Source: Paracamarosporium sp. OC-R06-R3 (Eukaryota > Ascomycota > Dothideomycetes > Pleosporales > Didymosphaeriaceae). From it: 64,000 nt of DNA. The first letter of the stretch is position 1; each line of letters starts with the position of its first letter. The stretch lies in contig JACVRA010000157.1 in NCBI GenBank assembly GCA_019828545.1, positions 62,001 to 126,000 of the forward strand, written 5' to 3'. This document shows positions 63,923-64,000 of this stretch, piece by piece. The notes beneath the pieces were generated by a model, which was not told the origin of the DNA, made no database searches, and was given only the letters and a program-made list of their open reading frames with translations. A program made the position numbers and the translations under genes.

Positions 63923-64000
63923 CGCTCTGATACGTTGCAAATGCTTGTGAGATCAGAATACCTAAAACTCACTTTACTAGAGCTATCGATAGTAAACCGG

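Larger units (their letters stand above)
63573..64000. promoter_or_regulatory. Upstream region of permease 2 with imperfect direct repeats
   Basis: No gene recognised to the window edge. It carries two related copies of a ~30 bp element (63811-63840 and 63892-63920) and an inverted CGG pair at 63910-63922, listed separately. Confidence 0.45.

Overview
The window is nuclear DNA of a filamentous ascomycete (Pezizomycotina), most likely a dothideomycete; I cannot place it lower from sequence alone. The signs are genes split by many 45-75 bp introns with GTRAGT donors and CTRAC branch sites, three Zn2Cys6 transcription factors, a Ugo1-type mitochondrial carrier, fungal DAL5-type MFS and APC permeases, and a complete MAO-N-like amine oxidase. 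Many genes were rebuilt by joining exons by eye. Every splice was chosen to keep frame and family motifs, but none is backed by transcripts. No tRNA, rRNA or CRISPR array was seen.

Left flank (1-20.2 kb), mostly conserved or scattered genes: SGT1 (cut by the window edge), a secreted aspartic-protease-like protein without its catalytic motif, a large fungal protein of unknown function with an odd start, UGO1, an RBR ubiquitin ligase, an EEP-family phosphodiesterase, an isolated retrotransposon gag-like ORF, a histidine phosphatase, an APC permease and a GESAG esterase.

Centre (20.9-49.4 kb), a dense accessory block of small-molecule catabolic genes: D-amino-acid oxidase, C6 regulator 1, hexapeptide acyltransferase, Rid-family protein, SDR, LovD/EstB-like serine hydrolase, (R)-selective amine-transaminase-like enzyme, MAO-N-like amine oxidase, HpcH/HpaI aldolase, cyclase-family hydrolase, MFS transporter 1 (broken by an in-frame TGA CTA), C6 regulator 2, MFS transporter 2, lactonase-type amidohydrolase, C6 regulator 3 and a D-2-hydroxyacid dehydrogenase. 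The D-amino-acid oxidase, the transaminase and the amine oxidase end in AKL, AHL and SRI, which are peroxisomal PTS1 tripeptides or variants. I read the block as a peroxisome-centred amine/D-amino-acid degradation locus: uptake by MFS permeases, deamination in the peroxisome, and handling of the carbon skeleton by SDR, dehydrogenase, aldolase, cyclase and lactonase. The substrate is unknown.

Right flank (49.4-64 kb): an orphan multi-pass membrane protein, then conserved genes (YAH1-type ferredoxin, RRP15 and SRP54 sharing a 210 bp promoter), a 1,184-residue repeat-rich secreted protein with a Cys-rich tail, and a second APC permease.
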